Shown: positions 1 through 6,853 of the stretch, piece after piece | How the letters are laid out: each line of letters opens with the position of its first letter | Numbering within the stretch: position 1 is the stretch's first letter | Source of the DNA: a virus | DNA length: 21,246 nt | IMG/VR virus record: IMGVR_UViG_3300017770_000216 | Span: 1 to 21,246 of that record | Strand: one strand, 5' to 3' | Made by a program: the position numbers and the translations under genes | Notes under the pieces: generated by a model | The model's input: only the letters and a program-made list of their open reading frames with translations | What the model was told of the DNA's origin: nothing | Database searches by the model: none

Positions 1-1
1 C

Positions 2-463
2 TATGCTGATTCTTCCCTACTCGCGGAGACGATCCCTCTACCTGAACTACGCAGACAAGACACCAAGAATCGTCAGAATTCTATTGATGATATTGACCCG
101 TTTCGGCGGCAGAAGTTTGAAATGCTAATGCAACAACATTTTGCACAAGGAATGGATCTCTATCAGAGAATGCTTGATGAGGGTATTGCAAAGGAATGTG
201 CAAGAAATGTGCTACCATTATGTGTAGGCACAAAAATGTACATGACGGGCAATCTTCGCAATTGGATCCATTATATCCAACTGCGTTCCTCCAATGGCAC
301 CCAGAAGGAGCACATGGACATTGCAAACCTTGCCAAGCAACATTTCATCTGTCAGTTCCCAGTCATCTCTGAGGCGCTTGAGTGGTGCTCTGAGGGTGAT
401 TGTAATTGTCCAGATCAATTGGACGAGTGCAACTGTATTCAACCTTCTTTGAGGATAGACTAA
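2..463 (+). CDS. thyX: FAD-dependent thymidylate synthase ThyX, C-terminal part (5' end outside window)
   Basis: ThyX makes dTMP from dUMP using methylene-tetrahydrofolate and FAD, supplying thymidylate for phage DNA synthesis. The frame is open from base 2, so the gene starts upstream; an ATG at 122 is internal. About 153 residues are visible. The segment CARNVLPLCVGTKMYMTGNL followed by RNWIHYIQLRSS matches the ThyX C-terminal region, where an Arg and the LP...T..Y..GN...W.H...LR pattern shape the dUMP/FAD site. The RHRxxSxNExSxR signature expected further upstream is not in the window. The TAA stop overlaps the next ATG by one base (TAATG), so the two are translationally coupled. ThyX is common in T4-like cyanophages, where T4 itself uses the unrelated Td. 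The identification rests on motifs read by eye. Confidence 0.9.
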   Translation, partial: YADSSLLAETIPLPELRRQDTKNRQNSIDDIDPFRRQKFEMLMQQHFAQGMDLYQRMLDEGIAKECARNVLPLCVGTKMYMTGNLRNWIHYIQLRSSNGTQKEHMDIANLAKQHFICQFPVISEALEWCSEGDCNCPDQLDECNCIQPSLRID

Positions 464-693
464 TGCCACTATACAACGTACTAAATAAGGTCACTGGCGA
501 AAAACAAGAGTTTCGCAAGACCGTTGCCGAATACGAGCAATGGAAAACTGACAATCCTGATTGGGATAAAGATTGGCACGCTGGTGTCGCAGGTACTACC
601 TACGGCAATCCTAAACAGTATGATGGATTCAAGGAAGTAATGTCCAAGGTCCAGAAAGCACATCCCCGAGCAAACCTTAGTCGATTCACTTGA
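463..693 (+). CDS. small conserved hypothetical protein (FmdB-like N-terminus)
   Basis: This 76-residue protein begins at the ATG overlapping the thyX stop (TAATG); the frame is open further upstream to 406, but that would intrude on thyX. The start MPLYNVLNKVTGEKQEF resembles the MPxYxxxNxxTGE opening of small phage FmdB or zinc-ribbon-like proteins. It contains no cysteine, so it cannot form the ribbon's zinc site. The rest is hydrophilic with many Lys, Asp and Trp (WKTDNPDWDKDW). No signal peptide or membrane segment is visible. It sits between thyX and phoH and is probably cotranscribed with both. The function is unknown, and the FmdB resemblance is tentative. Confidence 0.75.
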   Translation: MPLYNVLNKVTGEKQEFRKTVAEYEQWKTDNPDWDKDWHAGVAGTTYGNPKQYDGFKEVMSKVQKAHPRANLSRFT

Positions 694-694
694 T

Positions 695-1456
695 ATGCCA
701 AGAGCCAGAAAGCGAAACACTACCAGCAATCCTGTTCCCTCCAACATGAGTGCGAAGCACATCAGAAGGAAGAAACCTATTGATAAGTCCTACATGGTGC
801 CTATCAATCCATTGACTCCAAATCAAGAGACTGCATTTGAGCAATACAATCTAGGTAAAAACCTTTTACTTCATGGTGCAGCAGGTACTGGTAAAACATT
901 TATCACATTGTATCTTGCATTGCAAGAGGTACTTGACGAAACTACACCTTATGATAAGATATACATTGTAAGGTCTTTGGTTCCTACCAGAGAGATTGGT
1001 TTCCTTCCTGGCGATCATGAAGATAAATCAGCACTTTATCAGATTCCATACAAGAACATGGTAAGATACATGTTCAGTATGCCTGACGATAATTCGTTTG
1101 AAATGCTTTATGACAACTTACGAGCCCAAGAAACTATTTCTTTTTGGTCTACTTCTTTTATTCGTGGAGTTACTCTTGATAATGCTATTGTTATTGTCGA
1201 TGAATTCTCTAACTTAAACTTCCACGAACTTGACTCTATGGTCACTCGCATTGGTGAGGACTCTAAGATCATGTTCTGTGGAGACATCACTCAGTCAGAT
1301 CTGGTGAAAGAAAATGAAAGAACAGGAGTTGCAGATTTTATTCGCATCCTTCAAGACATGAGTGAATTCTCTTGTATTGAATATGGAATTGATGATATTG
1401 TTCGTTCTGGATTAGTCAAATCTTATCTTATCACCAAATACAATCTTGGATTTTAA
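695..1456 (+). CDS. phoH: PhoH-like P-loop ATPase
   Basis: This 253-residue protein belongs to the PhoH branch of P-loop NTPases. Walker A is GAAGTGKT at residues 61-68, Walker B is AIVIVDE at 164-170 followed by FSN, and the family motif GFLPGD is at 102-107. A GDITQSD motif at 196-202 matches the sensor region. The first 35 residues are basic (PRARKRN, HIRRKKP) and may bind nucleic acid. The ATG lies one base after the previous stop; an internal Met at residue 18 is a less likely start. PhoH is among the commonest genes of marine phages and belongs to the Pho regulon in E. coli, but its role in infection is not settled; RNA helicase or RNase activity has been suggested for relatives. No Pho box was recognised here. 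Confidence 0.93.
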   Translation: MPRARKRNTTSNPVPSNMSAKHIRRKKPIDKSYMVPINPLTPNQETAFEQYNLGKNLLLHGAAGTGKTFITLYLALQEVLDETTPYDKIYIVRSLVPTREIGFLPGDHEDKSALYQIPYKNMVRYMFSMPDDNSFEMLYDNLRAQETISFWSTSFIRGVTLDNAIVIVDEFSNLNFHELDSMVTRIGEDSKIMFCGDITQSDLVKENERTGVADFIRILQDMSEFSCIEYGIDDIVRSGLVKSYLITKYNLGF

Positions 1457-2136
1457 TGTTATTTAATTTTATCGACACAAACATACAACAAATTGATGTC
1501 GAACCTGTGAATCGAGACGGCACCAGATTCTATCCCATTCCTGGTGCTGATAAATATTATCCGAGTGTTACCTCAGTCACATCGTTTAAGAACGCTCAGT
1601 TCTTCAAAAAATGGAGAGCAAAAATTGGTGAAAATGAGGCTAATCGCATTACTGCTAGAGCAACACAAAGAGGTACTGCATTTCATGCACTTACCGAAGA
1701 TTATTTCAAAGGAGAACTAAACATCGACAAGTACTTGGAAAATAATCCATTATCTGTTAGAATGTTTCAGTCAGCAAAATCCACGTTGAATCGTATAGAC
1801 AACATCTATTGTCTAGAGGAGTTTCTTTACTCCCATTACTTAGGTTTAGCGGGTCGGGTGGATTGTATTGCTGAGTTCGATGGTGAGTTGGCAGTAATCG
1901 ATTTTAAAACTTCAACTAAAGAAAAAAAGGAATCATACATCGAGAACTATTTTGTTCAAGAGACTGCATATGCAGCGATGTTCCTTGAAAGAACTGGTAT
2001 TGAGGTAAAGAAAATTGTCACACTTATCGCCACCGAAGAGGGATCTATTCAAGTATTTGAGAAGTACAATCTTGATGACTATTTACAATTACTCAAATCC
2101 TACATTGAAGAATTTGTTAGGGGAAAACATGCCTAA
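1456..2136 (+). CDS. PD-(D/E)XK exonuclease (MGME1/Cas4-like)
   Basis: This 226-residue protein has the motif order of the PD-(D/E)XK exonuclease group that includes MGME1 and Cas4/RecB nuclease domains. RGTAFH at 72-77 gives the conserved G...H. GRVDCIAEF at 133-141 supplies the first acidic metal ligand (D136). AVIDFKTS at 146-153 supplies D149 and K151, and QETAYAAMF at 168-176 is the downstream Q...Y motif. The expected role is single-strand end processing in replication or recombination, or degradation of host DNA. The start overlaps the phoH stop (TAATG), and phoH-exonuclease pairing is usual in cyanophages. No helicase domain is attached. The family call is strong; the substrate and polarity cannot be read from the sequence. 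Confidence 0.87.
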   Translation: MLFNFIDTNIQQIDVEPVNRDGTRFYPIPGADKYYPSVTSVTSFKNAQFFKKWRAKIGENEANRITARATQRGTAFHALTEDYFKGELNIDKYLENNPLSVRMFQSAKSTLNRIDNIYCLEEFLYSHYLGLAGRVDCIAEFDGELAVIDFKTSTKEKKESYIENYFVQETAYAAMFLERTGIEVKKIVTLIATEEGSIQVFEKYNLDDYLQLLKSYIEEFVRGKHA

Positions 2137-2380
2137 AGAAAAACTTGAGGACAACTTTTTAACACCTACCAAGTTCTCTCAGGAGATTGAGAGACTAGTT
2201 AAAAAAAGTAATGGACTCATTACATACATCGAAGCAGTAGTAACTTACTGTCAAGAGAATGATATTGAGGTAGAAACAGTTTCTAAACTGATTTCTAAAC
2301 CATTAAAAGAACGCTTGCGACATGAAGCACAGCGTTTAAATTATATGAAACAATCATCAAAAGGAGTATTGCCACTGTGA
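2129..2380 (+). CDS. 33: gp33-like late transcription coactivator
   Basis: This 83-residue protein resembles T4 gp33. In T4 gp33 links the sliding clamp and the gp55 sigma factor to the RNA polymerase beta flap, activating late transcription. The signature region runs from KFSQEIERLVKKSNGLITYI through AVVTYCQENDIEVETVSKLI to the basic LKERLRHEAQRLN, the most conserved part of the family. I chose the ATG at 2129 because it follows an AGGGG ribosome site at 5-base spacing; an upstream in-frame Met at 2015 would overlap the exonuclease by over 120 bases. It overlaps the next gene by four bases (GTGA). Its presence fits the NATAAATA-type motifs found before the morphogenesis genes. Confidence 0.88.
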   Translation: MPKEKLEDNFLTPTKFSQEIERLVKKSNGLITYIEAVVTYCQENDIEVETVSKLISKPLKERLRHEAQRLNYMKQSSKGVLPL

Positions 2381-2976
2381 CGGGACTTGAAGTGTATAAA
2401 ATGTATCTTGCATTAAAGATGCACTTCACTAAAGACTCTTATGATTATGTAAAATACAGGGGCAAAGTTTCTGCCTCTGAAAAATCATTTGAAGAACGTC
2501 GCGACCGATATTTCTTTAAAAAACTAGCGGCGAAGTATGAGGATCACATTATCCAAGATTACTTTGTCGCTAATTTTATGGATGAACCTAAAGGGTACAT
2601 ACAATCATTTAATATTAATACTTACGAAAGGTGGAAAGTAAATAAGGAATCGTTTTCTTATAAATTTAGACAGGATGTAGATAATCTACTATCAAACTTT
2701 CAATCTCCATACCAAGATAAATTCGATAAGATTTTTACAATAGAAGAAGGTCAGCATCCAATCCTTATTAAGTCTTATCTTTCAGGAGATATAAAATTAG
2801 AAACACTTGTTGTATTTGAAACTTGCCTAGGATATGTCAAAGCATTCGATAAAAATTTAAAAGATCCTATCTGGAAAGAGATTCGTAGAAGAGTTATAAA
2901 ATATAAACCATTTTTATTAGTCGATTGTGAAAAATACAAGAGTGAAATATTAACAGTAATTAGGACAAAGTTATGA
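2377..2976 (+). CDS. 59: gp59 helicase loader
   Basis: This 199-residue protein resembles T4 gp59, which loads the gp41 replicative helicase onto gp32-coated forks and onto recombination intermediates. The N-terminus (TGLEVYKMYLALKMHFTKDS, then YDYVKY) is the most recognisable part, and the length is close to that of T4 gp59. The protein is rich in Lys and aromatic residues, as expected for a fork-binding protein. The start is GTG, overlapping the gp33 TGA by four bases, with AAGGAG about ten bases upstream. The stop overlaps the next start (ATGA). Its position near gp32 matches its interaction partner. Confidence 0.92.
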   Translation: MTGLEVYKMYLALKMHFTKDSYDYVKYRGKVSASEKSFEERRDRYFFKKLAAKYEDHIIQDYFVANFMDEPKGYIQSFNINTYERWKVNKESFSYKFRQDVDNLLSNFQSPYQDKFDKIFTIEEGQHPILIKSYLSGDIKLETLVVFETCLGYVKAFDKNLKDPIWKEIRRRVIKYKPFLLVDCEKYKSEILTVIRTKL

Positions 2977-3305
2977 CTTTTTTTCAATCAGAACAAGTAC
3001 AAGAAAATCTTCAAGATATTTTTAGAACATATCAGGAAATTGCATCAGTAACTTCTAGACTTCCTACAATGAATCTGGATGAAAAATTAGAGCATATCGA
3101 TGAATGTAAAAATTTAATTGATAAGCAACGAACATTTTATTTTAGATTGAGTCTTGCATCTACTACTGATGAGGAAGCATCAGACATGAAGACCAGGATT
3201 AATGCACTATCTCAAGCGTTTGGGTATCGTGACCTTGGGGAATGCATGGATGCCATGCTAGAGACACTTGAGAAAGCGGCACAGAGCGAGATTGACAAGC
3301 ACTAA
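2973..3305 (+). CDS. DUF1825-family cyanobacterial-type protein
   Basis: This 110-residue protein begins MTFFQSEQVQENLQDIF and continues with a Y..I......L helix pair and DKQRTFYFRLSLA. This matches the layout of the small DUF1825 proteins encoded by nearly all cyanobacteria (MxFFdSExVQxE...dlf..Y..l, then ...lidk.r.f..R..Ls). It is predicted all alpha-helical, with no signal or membrane segment. The family has no established function. It is coupled to gp59 by an ATGA overlap and ends just upstream of gp32, so it sits in the replication block. The TTGACA element of the gp32 promoter overlaps its last codons. The family call is by pattern memory; a role in replication or host take-over is inference from position only. 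Confidence 0.78.
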   Translation: MTFFQSEQVQENLQDIFRTYQEIASVTSRLPTMNLDEKLEHIDECKNLIDKQRTFYFRLSLASTTDEEASDMKTRINALSQAFGYRDLGECMDAMLETLEKAAQSEIDKH

Positions 3306-3320
3306 ATAGTATGCTACGAT
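3292..3320 (+). promoter_or_regulatory. sigma70-type promoter for gp32
   Basis: A perfect TTGACA (3292-3297) is followed, after 17 bases, by TACGAT (3315-3320), with a TGC extended -10 just before it. The -35 lies in the last codons of the DUF1825 gene, leaving a leader of about 45 bases before the gp32 ATG, with CGGAG at 3359-3363. A CTAAATA at 3302-3308 inside the spacer could also serve as a degenerate late motif. The arrangement is the same as the promoter at 20789-20817. Confidence 0.72.
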
Positions 3321-3370
3321 AACCCAGTAGCAAACAATACAACTACACACATTCAATACGGAGAATACAA

Positions 3371-4297
3371 ATGTCTTTTGCAAGTCTCAAGAAAGCGTCA
3401 AGCAAGGGTGACACCTTTGCTAAACTGACACGAGAGATTGACAAACTGAATCAGCCTGCTGCTGGTTCATCTGCAGACGAACGATTCTGGAAACCAGAAA
3501 TGGATAAGTCTGGTAATGGTTTTGCAGTAATCCGATTCCTTCCTGCACCCGATGGCGAAGAGATGCCATGGGCAAAGGTCTGGAGTCATGCATTCAAAGG
3601 TCCTGGTGGCCAATGGTACATCGAGAACTCACTCACCACTCTTGGTAAGGATGATCCTATCGGTGAAATGAATCGCGAACTCTGGAACAGTGGTCGTGAT
3701 AGCGATAAAGAGATCGCTCGTGCTCAGAAGCGCAAACTCTCTTACTACAGCAACATCTACGTGGTCAGCGATCCTGCTCACCCCGAGAACGAAGGTCGTG
3801 TCTTCCTCTACAAATTTGGTAAGAAGATCTTTGACAAACTGACTGAAGCAATGCAACCTGCATTTGCTGATGAATCACCTATCGATCCTTTCAACTTCTG
3901 GAAAGGTGCTGACTTCAAACTGAAGATTCGTAAGGTTGAAGGTTACTGGAACTATGACAAGTCTGAGTTTGCTGCACCTAGCACTCTTGGTAACTTTGAT
4001 GATGACAAACTGGAAAGTATCTGGAATGAAGGATACTCTCTTGCAGAGTTTGAAGATCCTAAGAACTTCAAATCCTATGAGCAACTTACAGCACGTATGA
4101 ATCTGGTGCTTGGTAAGTCATCGACTGCATCTGCTCCTACTATTCGTGAGGATGAAGAGGAAGTCTTTGCTGCTCCTGTTGGTGGTTTCAATGATGCAGA
4201 CATCGCAGGTCTTCGTGAGAGTGCAATCGCTTCTGCTCCTGTAGAAGATCCCGAAGACACACTGTCTTACTTTGCTAAACTTGCTGAGGAAGACTGA
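3371..4297 (+). CDS. 32: gp32 single-stranded DNA-binding protein
   Basis: This 308-residue protein is the T4 gp32 homolog that coats single-stranded DNA in replication, recombination and repair. The N-terminal basic region (residues 1-30, KLTREIDKL) corresponds to the cooperativity domain. The core shows HAFKGPGGQWYIENS (73-87), KRKLSYYSNIYVVSDP (120-135) and EGRVFLYKFGKKIFDK (141-156), aligning with T4 gp32. The C-terminus is acidic (EDPEDTLSYFAKLAEED) and would bind partners such as gp59. The T4 zinc ligands C77, C87 and C90 have no counterpart: only the aligned His (H73) remains and the protein contains no cysteine. It has its own promoter and ribosome site (CGGAG, 7 bases from the ATG). 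It overlaps the next gene by one base (TGATGA). Confidence 0.95.
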   Translation: MSFASLKKASSKGDTFAKLTREIDKLNQPAAGSSADERFWKPEMDKSGNGFAVIRFLPAPDGEEMPWAKVWSHAFKGPGGQWYIENSLTTLGKDDPIGEMNRELWNSGRDSDKEIARAQKRKLSYYSNIYVVSDPAHPENEGRVFLYKFGKKIFDKLTEAMQPAFADESPIDPFNFWKGADFKLKIRKVEGYWNYDKSEFAAPSTLGNFDDDKLESIWNEGYSLAEFEDPKNFKSYEQLTARMNLVLGKSSTASAPTIREDEEEVFAAPVGGFNDADIAGLRESAIASAPVEDPEDTLSYFAKLAEED

Positions 4298-4716
4298 TGA
4301 AACTTGTACTCGCTACAATGATGCTGCTCTCTGCTCTGCCTGTTAGCGCAGAGAGTATTGGTGACCGAAGTAACCGTCAAGCATATAATTCTCAAAGAGG
4401 ATATGCTTCAGAGAACAGATGCTATCGTAATGAATACCGTGAAGAGTATATTCCTGGCACATCTAGGTCTCCTGGATATGTCTCATCATATAAAGAGCGA
4501 GTAGAAGTTCCTTGTAATCGTGAAGTCTATCGTCGTGATGATGCTCCTAGGAAACACAATACAGATGACAATTCTTGTATTGAAGGAGGAGTCTTAGGTG
4601 CTATCGCAGGTGGAGGTGGTGCTGCAGCATTGTCTCGTAAAGAAGGACGCCTCTGGGCGATCCCTCTTGGCATTGTCGGTGGAGCACTGGTAGGATGCCA
4701 GGTTGATGGAGGTTAA
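4297..4716 (+). CDS. secreted glycine-zipper protein
   Basis: This 139-residue protein has a clear signal peptide (MKLVLATMMLLSALPVSA, cleavage likely before ES). A hydrophilic region rich in Tyr, Arg and Ser follows, with two Cys (C42 and C73 by count). The C-terminal 45 residues (GGVLGAIAGGGGAAALS..., then IPLGIVGGALVGC) form a glycine-zipper hairpin of the type seen in small outer-membrane or 17-kDa surface antigen-like proteins. There is no lipobox cysteine right after the signal. It starts on the gp32 stop and so shares its transcript. The likely location is the host periplasm or membrane during infection; superinfection exclusion or envelope modification are guesses. The domain reading is firm, the function unknown. 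Confidence 0.8.
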   Translation: MKLVLATMMLLSALPVSAESIGDRSNRQAYNSQRGYASENRCYRNEYREEYIPGTSRSPGYVSSYKERVEVPCNREVYRRDDAPRKHNTDDNSCIEGGVLGAIAGGGGAAALSRKEGRLWAIPLGIVGGALVGCQVDGG

Positions 4717-4746
4717 AACGAAATTCGACTTTTGATTCCCTGAAAC

Positions 4747-4772
4747 GGCGGAAAAAATCCCCGCCAATTTTT
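4747..4772 (+). terminator. rho-independent terminator of the gp32 operon
   Basis: GGCGG (4747-4751) and CCGCC (4761-4765) form a five-base-pair GC stem with a nine-base loop (AAAAAATCC), followed by AATTTTT. It lies 30 bases after the secreted-protein stop and seven bases before the end of the convergent minus-strand gene, so it separates the two transcription units. On the minus strand no T-run follows the stem. Confidence 0.75.
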
Positions 4773-4778
4773 GGGTCT

Positions 4779-4931
4779 CTAGGGTTTTCTGAACTGTTGC
4801 TCTAAGAGAATCCTAAGCAGACTCTCTTTTAGTAACATTAATGCTTGTTGTTCGTAAGAATCACCACCAGGCCATTTATCCAAATAAAAACAGACGGATT
4901 TGTACATCAGTACGAGTCCGTCTTTTGACAT
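4779..4931 (-). CDS. small WPGGD-motif protein
   Basis: This 50-residue protein starts at the ATG at 4931, 25 bases after the gp53 stop, and ends at TAG 4779-4781. The sequence includes LVLMYKSVCFYLDKWPGGD and then YEQQALMLLKESLLRILLEQQF. It resembles small marine cyanobacterial and phage proteins with an ACxYLExWPGGDPxEQ core, predicted as two helices around a WPGGD turn. The frame is open much further upstream, but that part is antisense or out-of-frame reading of the gp53 repeat. No strong ribosome site is visible. A terminator-like hairpin overlaps codons 3-13 (see 4885-4923). Function unknown. Confidence 0.6.
   Translation of the reverse strand: MSKDGLVLMYKSVCFYLDKWPGGDSYEQQALMLLKESLLRILLEQQFRKP
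4885..4923 (-). terminator. terminator-like hairpin after gp53, inside the start of the small gene
   Basis: On the minus strand AGACGGA...TCCGTCT (arms at 4917-4923 and 4892-4898) pair over seven bases. An inner GTAC/GTAC pair with a four-base loop extends the stem, and GTTTTTATTT follows. This looks like an intrinsic terminator about 34 bases after the gp53 stop, but the stem lies within the first codons of the 50-residue gene. It may end most gp53 transcripts or attenuate the small gene. Confidence 0.5.
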
Positions 4932-4956
4932 GTCTATGTTTATATAATCTTCCGAG

Positions 4957-5874
4957 TTAGTATCCACCGCCGTAACCTGGTGATGGACTTGGTGATGGAC
5001 TTGGAGAAGGAGATGGTGAAGGTGACGGTGAAGGTGATGGACTGGTCGATACAGTACCAGCGGTTTGTACGACTGCAGAAACGGATCCTGAATCGGAAAC
5101 ATCAATCGAAACACCGACTGCAGGACTAGAATTGGAAACAGAAACACCGTTGTCAAAAGTTACAGCACCGCCACCACCATTCTGTGGAGTAGTTACACCT
5201 TGATTCTGATAACTTGCACTACCAGTATTATTCAAGAAGCGTGATGCTATATTAAGAGGAGTTTTTTTATTGTTAAATTCGTCAAGTTCTGAATGAGGTT
5301 CATATCCTACAAGGTCCTCAAAGTCTTCTATAAAGAGATCTAACAATGAAGATTGTGGAATTACAATTTGCCTTTTCAATTCATTTTGTTGATATTCATA
5401 TTCATAATTTGTAAGTGGATATCGTGCATTATCACCAGCGACCAAACTTCCATCTGGAAGTTCAATAGAATAGTCTTCAGTTACTTGAATTCCTGATTTA
5501 ACAAATACATCACCATTACTTAAAATCTCATTAGTTTCGTAATGATGTATCGTATCAGGATTTTGATACTTTTCATTAACATAGTCTATCAAATCTTGTT
5601 GATTTTTAGGCCACTGATCATACAAATCGATAATTTCATTGACTAATAGTATGATCCAATCTAAATGAGGATCTTGAAAGAATGTTTGTGCTAATGAAGA
5701 TGGGGTTTCATCTGGTTTGATGCTATATGCTTCAAACAGAGTTACATATTGATTAAGATCGTCTCGTGCTTTTACTTTTCTAAAAATATTTTTAGTCAGA
5801 CGATATTTGAAGGTCTCATTATCAGTAATGCCTTCGCCAATATAAACGTTTGGGAAATATGAAAAATAAGACAT
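4957..5874 (-). CDS. 53: gp53 baseplate wedge protein with Ser-Pro tail
   Basis: This 305-residue protein starts at the ATG at 5874, one base after the gp48 stop, with an AAAGG site about eight bases upstream; a longer frame to 5976 would overlap gp48. Residues 1 to about 200 match gp53 of T4-like cyanophages (MSYFSYFPNVYIGEGITDNE, then FKYRLTKNIFRKV and SLAQTFFQDPHLDWIILLVN). In T4 gp53 clamps the wedges around the hub during baseplate assembly. The last 100 or so residues are extra relative to T4 gp53: a Gly/Ser/Val-rich stretch, then eleven Ser-Pro pairs (4978-5043) and GYGGGY at the end. The pairs use mixed Ser and Pro codons. The gp53 call is firm; the tail's role is unknown. Confidence 0.85.
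   Translation of the reverse strand: MSYFSYFPNVYIGEGITDNETFKYRLTKNIFRKVKARDDLNQYVTLFEAYSIKPDETPSSLAQTFFQDPHLDWIILLVNEIIDLYDQWPKNQQDLIDYVNEKYQNPDTIHHYETNEILSNGDVFVKSGIQVTEDYSIELPDGSLVAGDNARYPLTNYEYEYQQNELKRQIVIPQSSLLDLFIEDFEDLVGYEPHSELDEFNNKKTPLNIASRFLNNTGSASYQNQGVTTPQNGGGGAVTFDNGVSVSNSSPAVGVSIDVSDSGSVSAVVQTAGTVSTSPSPSPSPSPSPSPSPSPSPSPGYGGGY
4978..5043 (-). repeat. 53: (Ser-Pro)11-coding hexanucleotide repeat in gp53
   Basis: Sixty-six bases encode eleven consecutive Ser-Pro dipeptides at the gp53 C-terminus. On the plus strand it reads as variants of GGTGAT and GGACTT. Serine is spelled TCA, AGT and TCT and proline CCA, CCT and CCG, so the peptide is regular but the DNA is degenerate. This suggests the peptide pattern is kept by selection rather than being a fresh slippage expansion. 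Confidence 0.9.
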
Positions 5875-5875
5875 A

Positions 5876-6814
5876 TTAATAACCTTTAGAGATATCTGCT
5901 TGGGATACGAATCTGGTTTCTGCAAATGACAGTTGTAAAGTAACTGCTGGCACCTGAACACCAGGAACAGGTCCATCTGAAGAATCTACTCCTAAATCAG
6001 GACTTCTAAATGCATTGTATTGTCCATCTGGAGCATAATTAACAGTAACACCCTTGCATACTGATAAGAAGATTTTGAAGTGTAGATCTGCACTTTCTGT
6101 AAATGATCCTGAAGATGGATCTAATCTGATAAACTTAATATCAAATTTATCAGGAACTTCCATAAATCTAGCACTCAGAGCATCATCACCACCAATAATT
6201 GGTGTAGCACCTTCTTTAAAGTATCTGATAATACGATTGACTTCTCGTGCCTCGGCAGGACTTCTAGAAAACATCTTAAAATTGAAAGAATGTGTTCTAA
6301 ATGCCATATTACTGAACAATTGCTCTGTATATGGATTGAATACCTTCCCTCCTGATAATTGAGCAAGTGCATTAGAATCAATATTTCCCGCCAAACCTAA
6401 TGCTTGACTTGCACTATTGGCAAGACCTGCTAATGCTCCTGCAGTAAATTCGGGAGCAATAGCACCTGCAGTTTCTTGAACAAGCGTAGTAAGTTGATCA
6501 AGGTCGTAACCTTTTTTTAAGACATCCATTCCAAGATTCGACAACGCCATACCTGCAACTCCCAAATCAACATTTCTATATCCAGGTTGATATGCAGTTT
6601 GTAACTGCGGTGGCATTGCCAGATAAACTCTATTCGGATCTTTTTTAGTAGATACTTTATTGCCTGGTAGATTTAATCCATAATAACCTTTAGAGTTATC
6701 TTCGTATAAAATTCTCTTTCTTTGGAATACTACATAGTCAGTAAGATCAGTACCACCATCGGCCAAACTATCTGATACTACTGGTGGTTGGAGTGGGTAT
6801 CTAAAATTGGCCAA
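5876..6814 (-). CDS. 48: gp48 baseplate tail-tube cap protein (TTG start)
   Basis: This 312-residue protein resembles T4 gp48, which caps the baseplate hub and nucleates the tail tube together with gp54. A Tyr/Pro-rich N-terminus (ANFRYPLQPPVVSD, VVFQRKRILYED) is followed by a Gly/Ala-rich helical segment (about 85-150). A tube-fold part follows with NMAFRTHSFNFKMFSRSPAE, IIRYFKEGATP and VPAVTLQLSFAETRF. The start codon is TTG at 6814: an in-frame TAG lies seven codons upstream and the next Met is near residue 67, within conserved sequence. The ribosome site is weak (TAGG, about eight bases). Late-promoter motifs at 6846-6853 and 6916-6923 point at it. It forms an inverted two-gene baseplate unit with gp53. 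Confidence 0.82.
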   Translation of the reverse strand: MANFRYPLQPPVVSDSLADGGTDLTDYVVFQRKRILYEDNSKGYYGLNLPGNKVSTKKDPNRVYLAMPPQLQTAYQPGYRNVDLGVAGMALSNLGMDVLKKGYDLDQLTTLVQETAGAIAPEFTAGALAGLANSASQALGLAGNIDSNALAQLSGGKVFNPYTEQLFSNMAFRTHSFNFKMFSRSPAEAREVNRIIRYFKEGATPIIGGDDALSARFMEVPDKFDIKFIRLDPSSGSFTESADLHFKIFLSVCKGVTVNYAPDGQYNAFRSPDLGVDSSDGPVPGVQVPAVTLQLSFAETRFVSQADISKGY

Positions 6815-6845
6815 TTTAACACCTAAATACTACGTGGTCTTTATA

Positions 6846-6853
6846 TATTTATG
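6846..6853 (-). promoter_or_regulatory. late promoter motif CATAAATA for gp48-gp53
   Basis: The minus strand reads CATAAATA, one base from the T4 late consensus TATAAATA, about 32 bases upstream of the gp48 TTG start. It overlaps the ATG of the divergent gp4 gene on the plus strand. Confidence 0.55.

Noticed and set aside
122-463. ATG at 122 as the thyX start
   Set aside because: The frame is open from base 2 and the residues before 122 continue the ThyX sequence (PFRRQKFEMLMQQHF), so the gene starts outside the window.
1548-1555. GATAAATA in the exonuclease gene
   Set aside because: It is in mid-gene with no start codon at a suitable distance downstream, so it is likely chance.
4978-5043. 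Ser-Pro repeat region as a CRISPR array or DNA-level satellite
   Set aside because: The units are six bases, without spacers, and vary in sequence while the peptide stays constant, so it is a coding repeat.
4932-5156. Upstream extension of the 50-residue minus-strand gene, with a His/Leu-rich stretch
   Set aside because: It is an out-of-frame reading of the gp53 Ser-Pro repeat; the protein-like part begins at the ATG at 4931.
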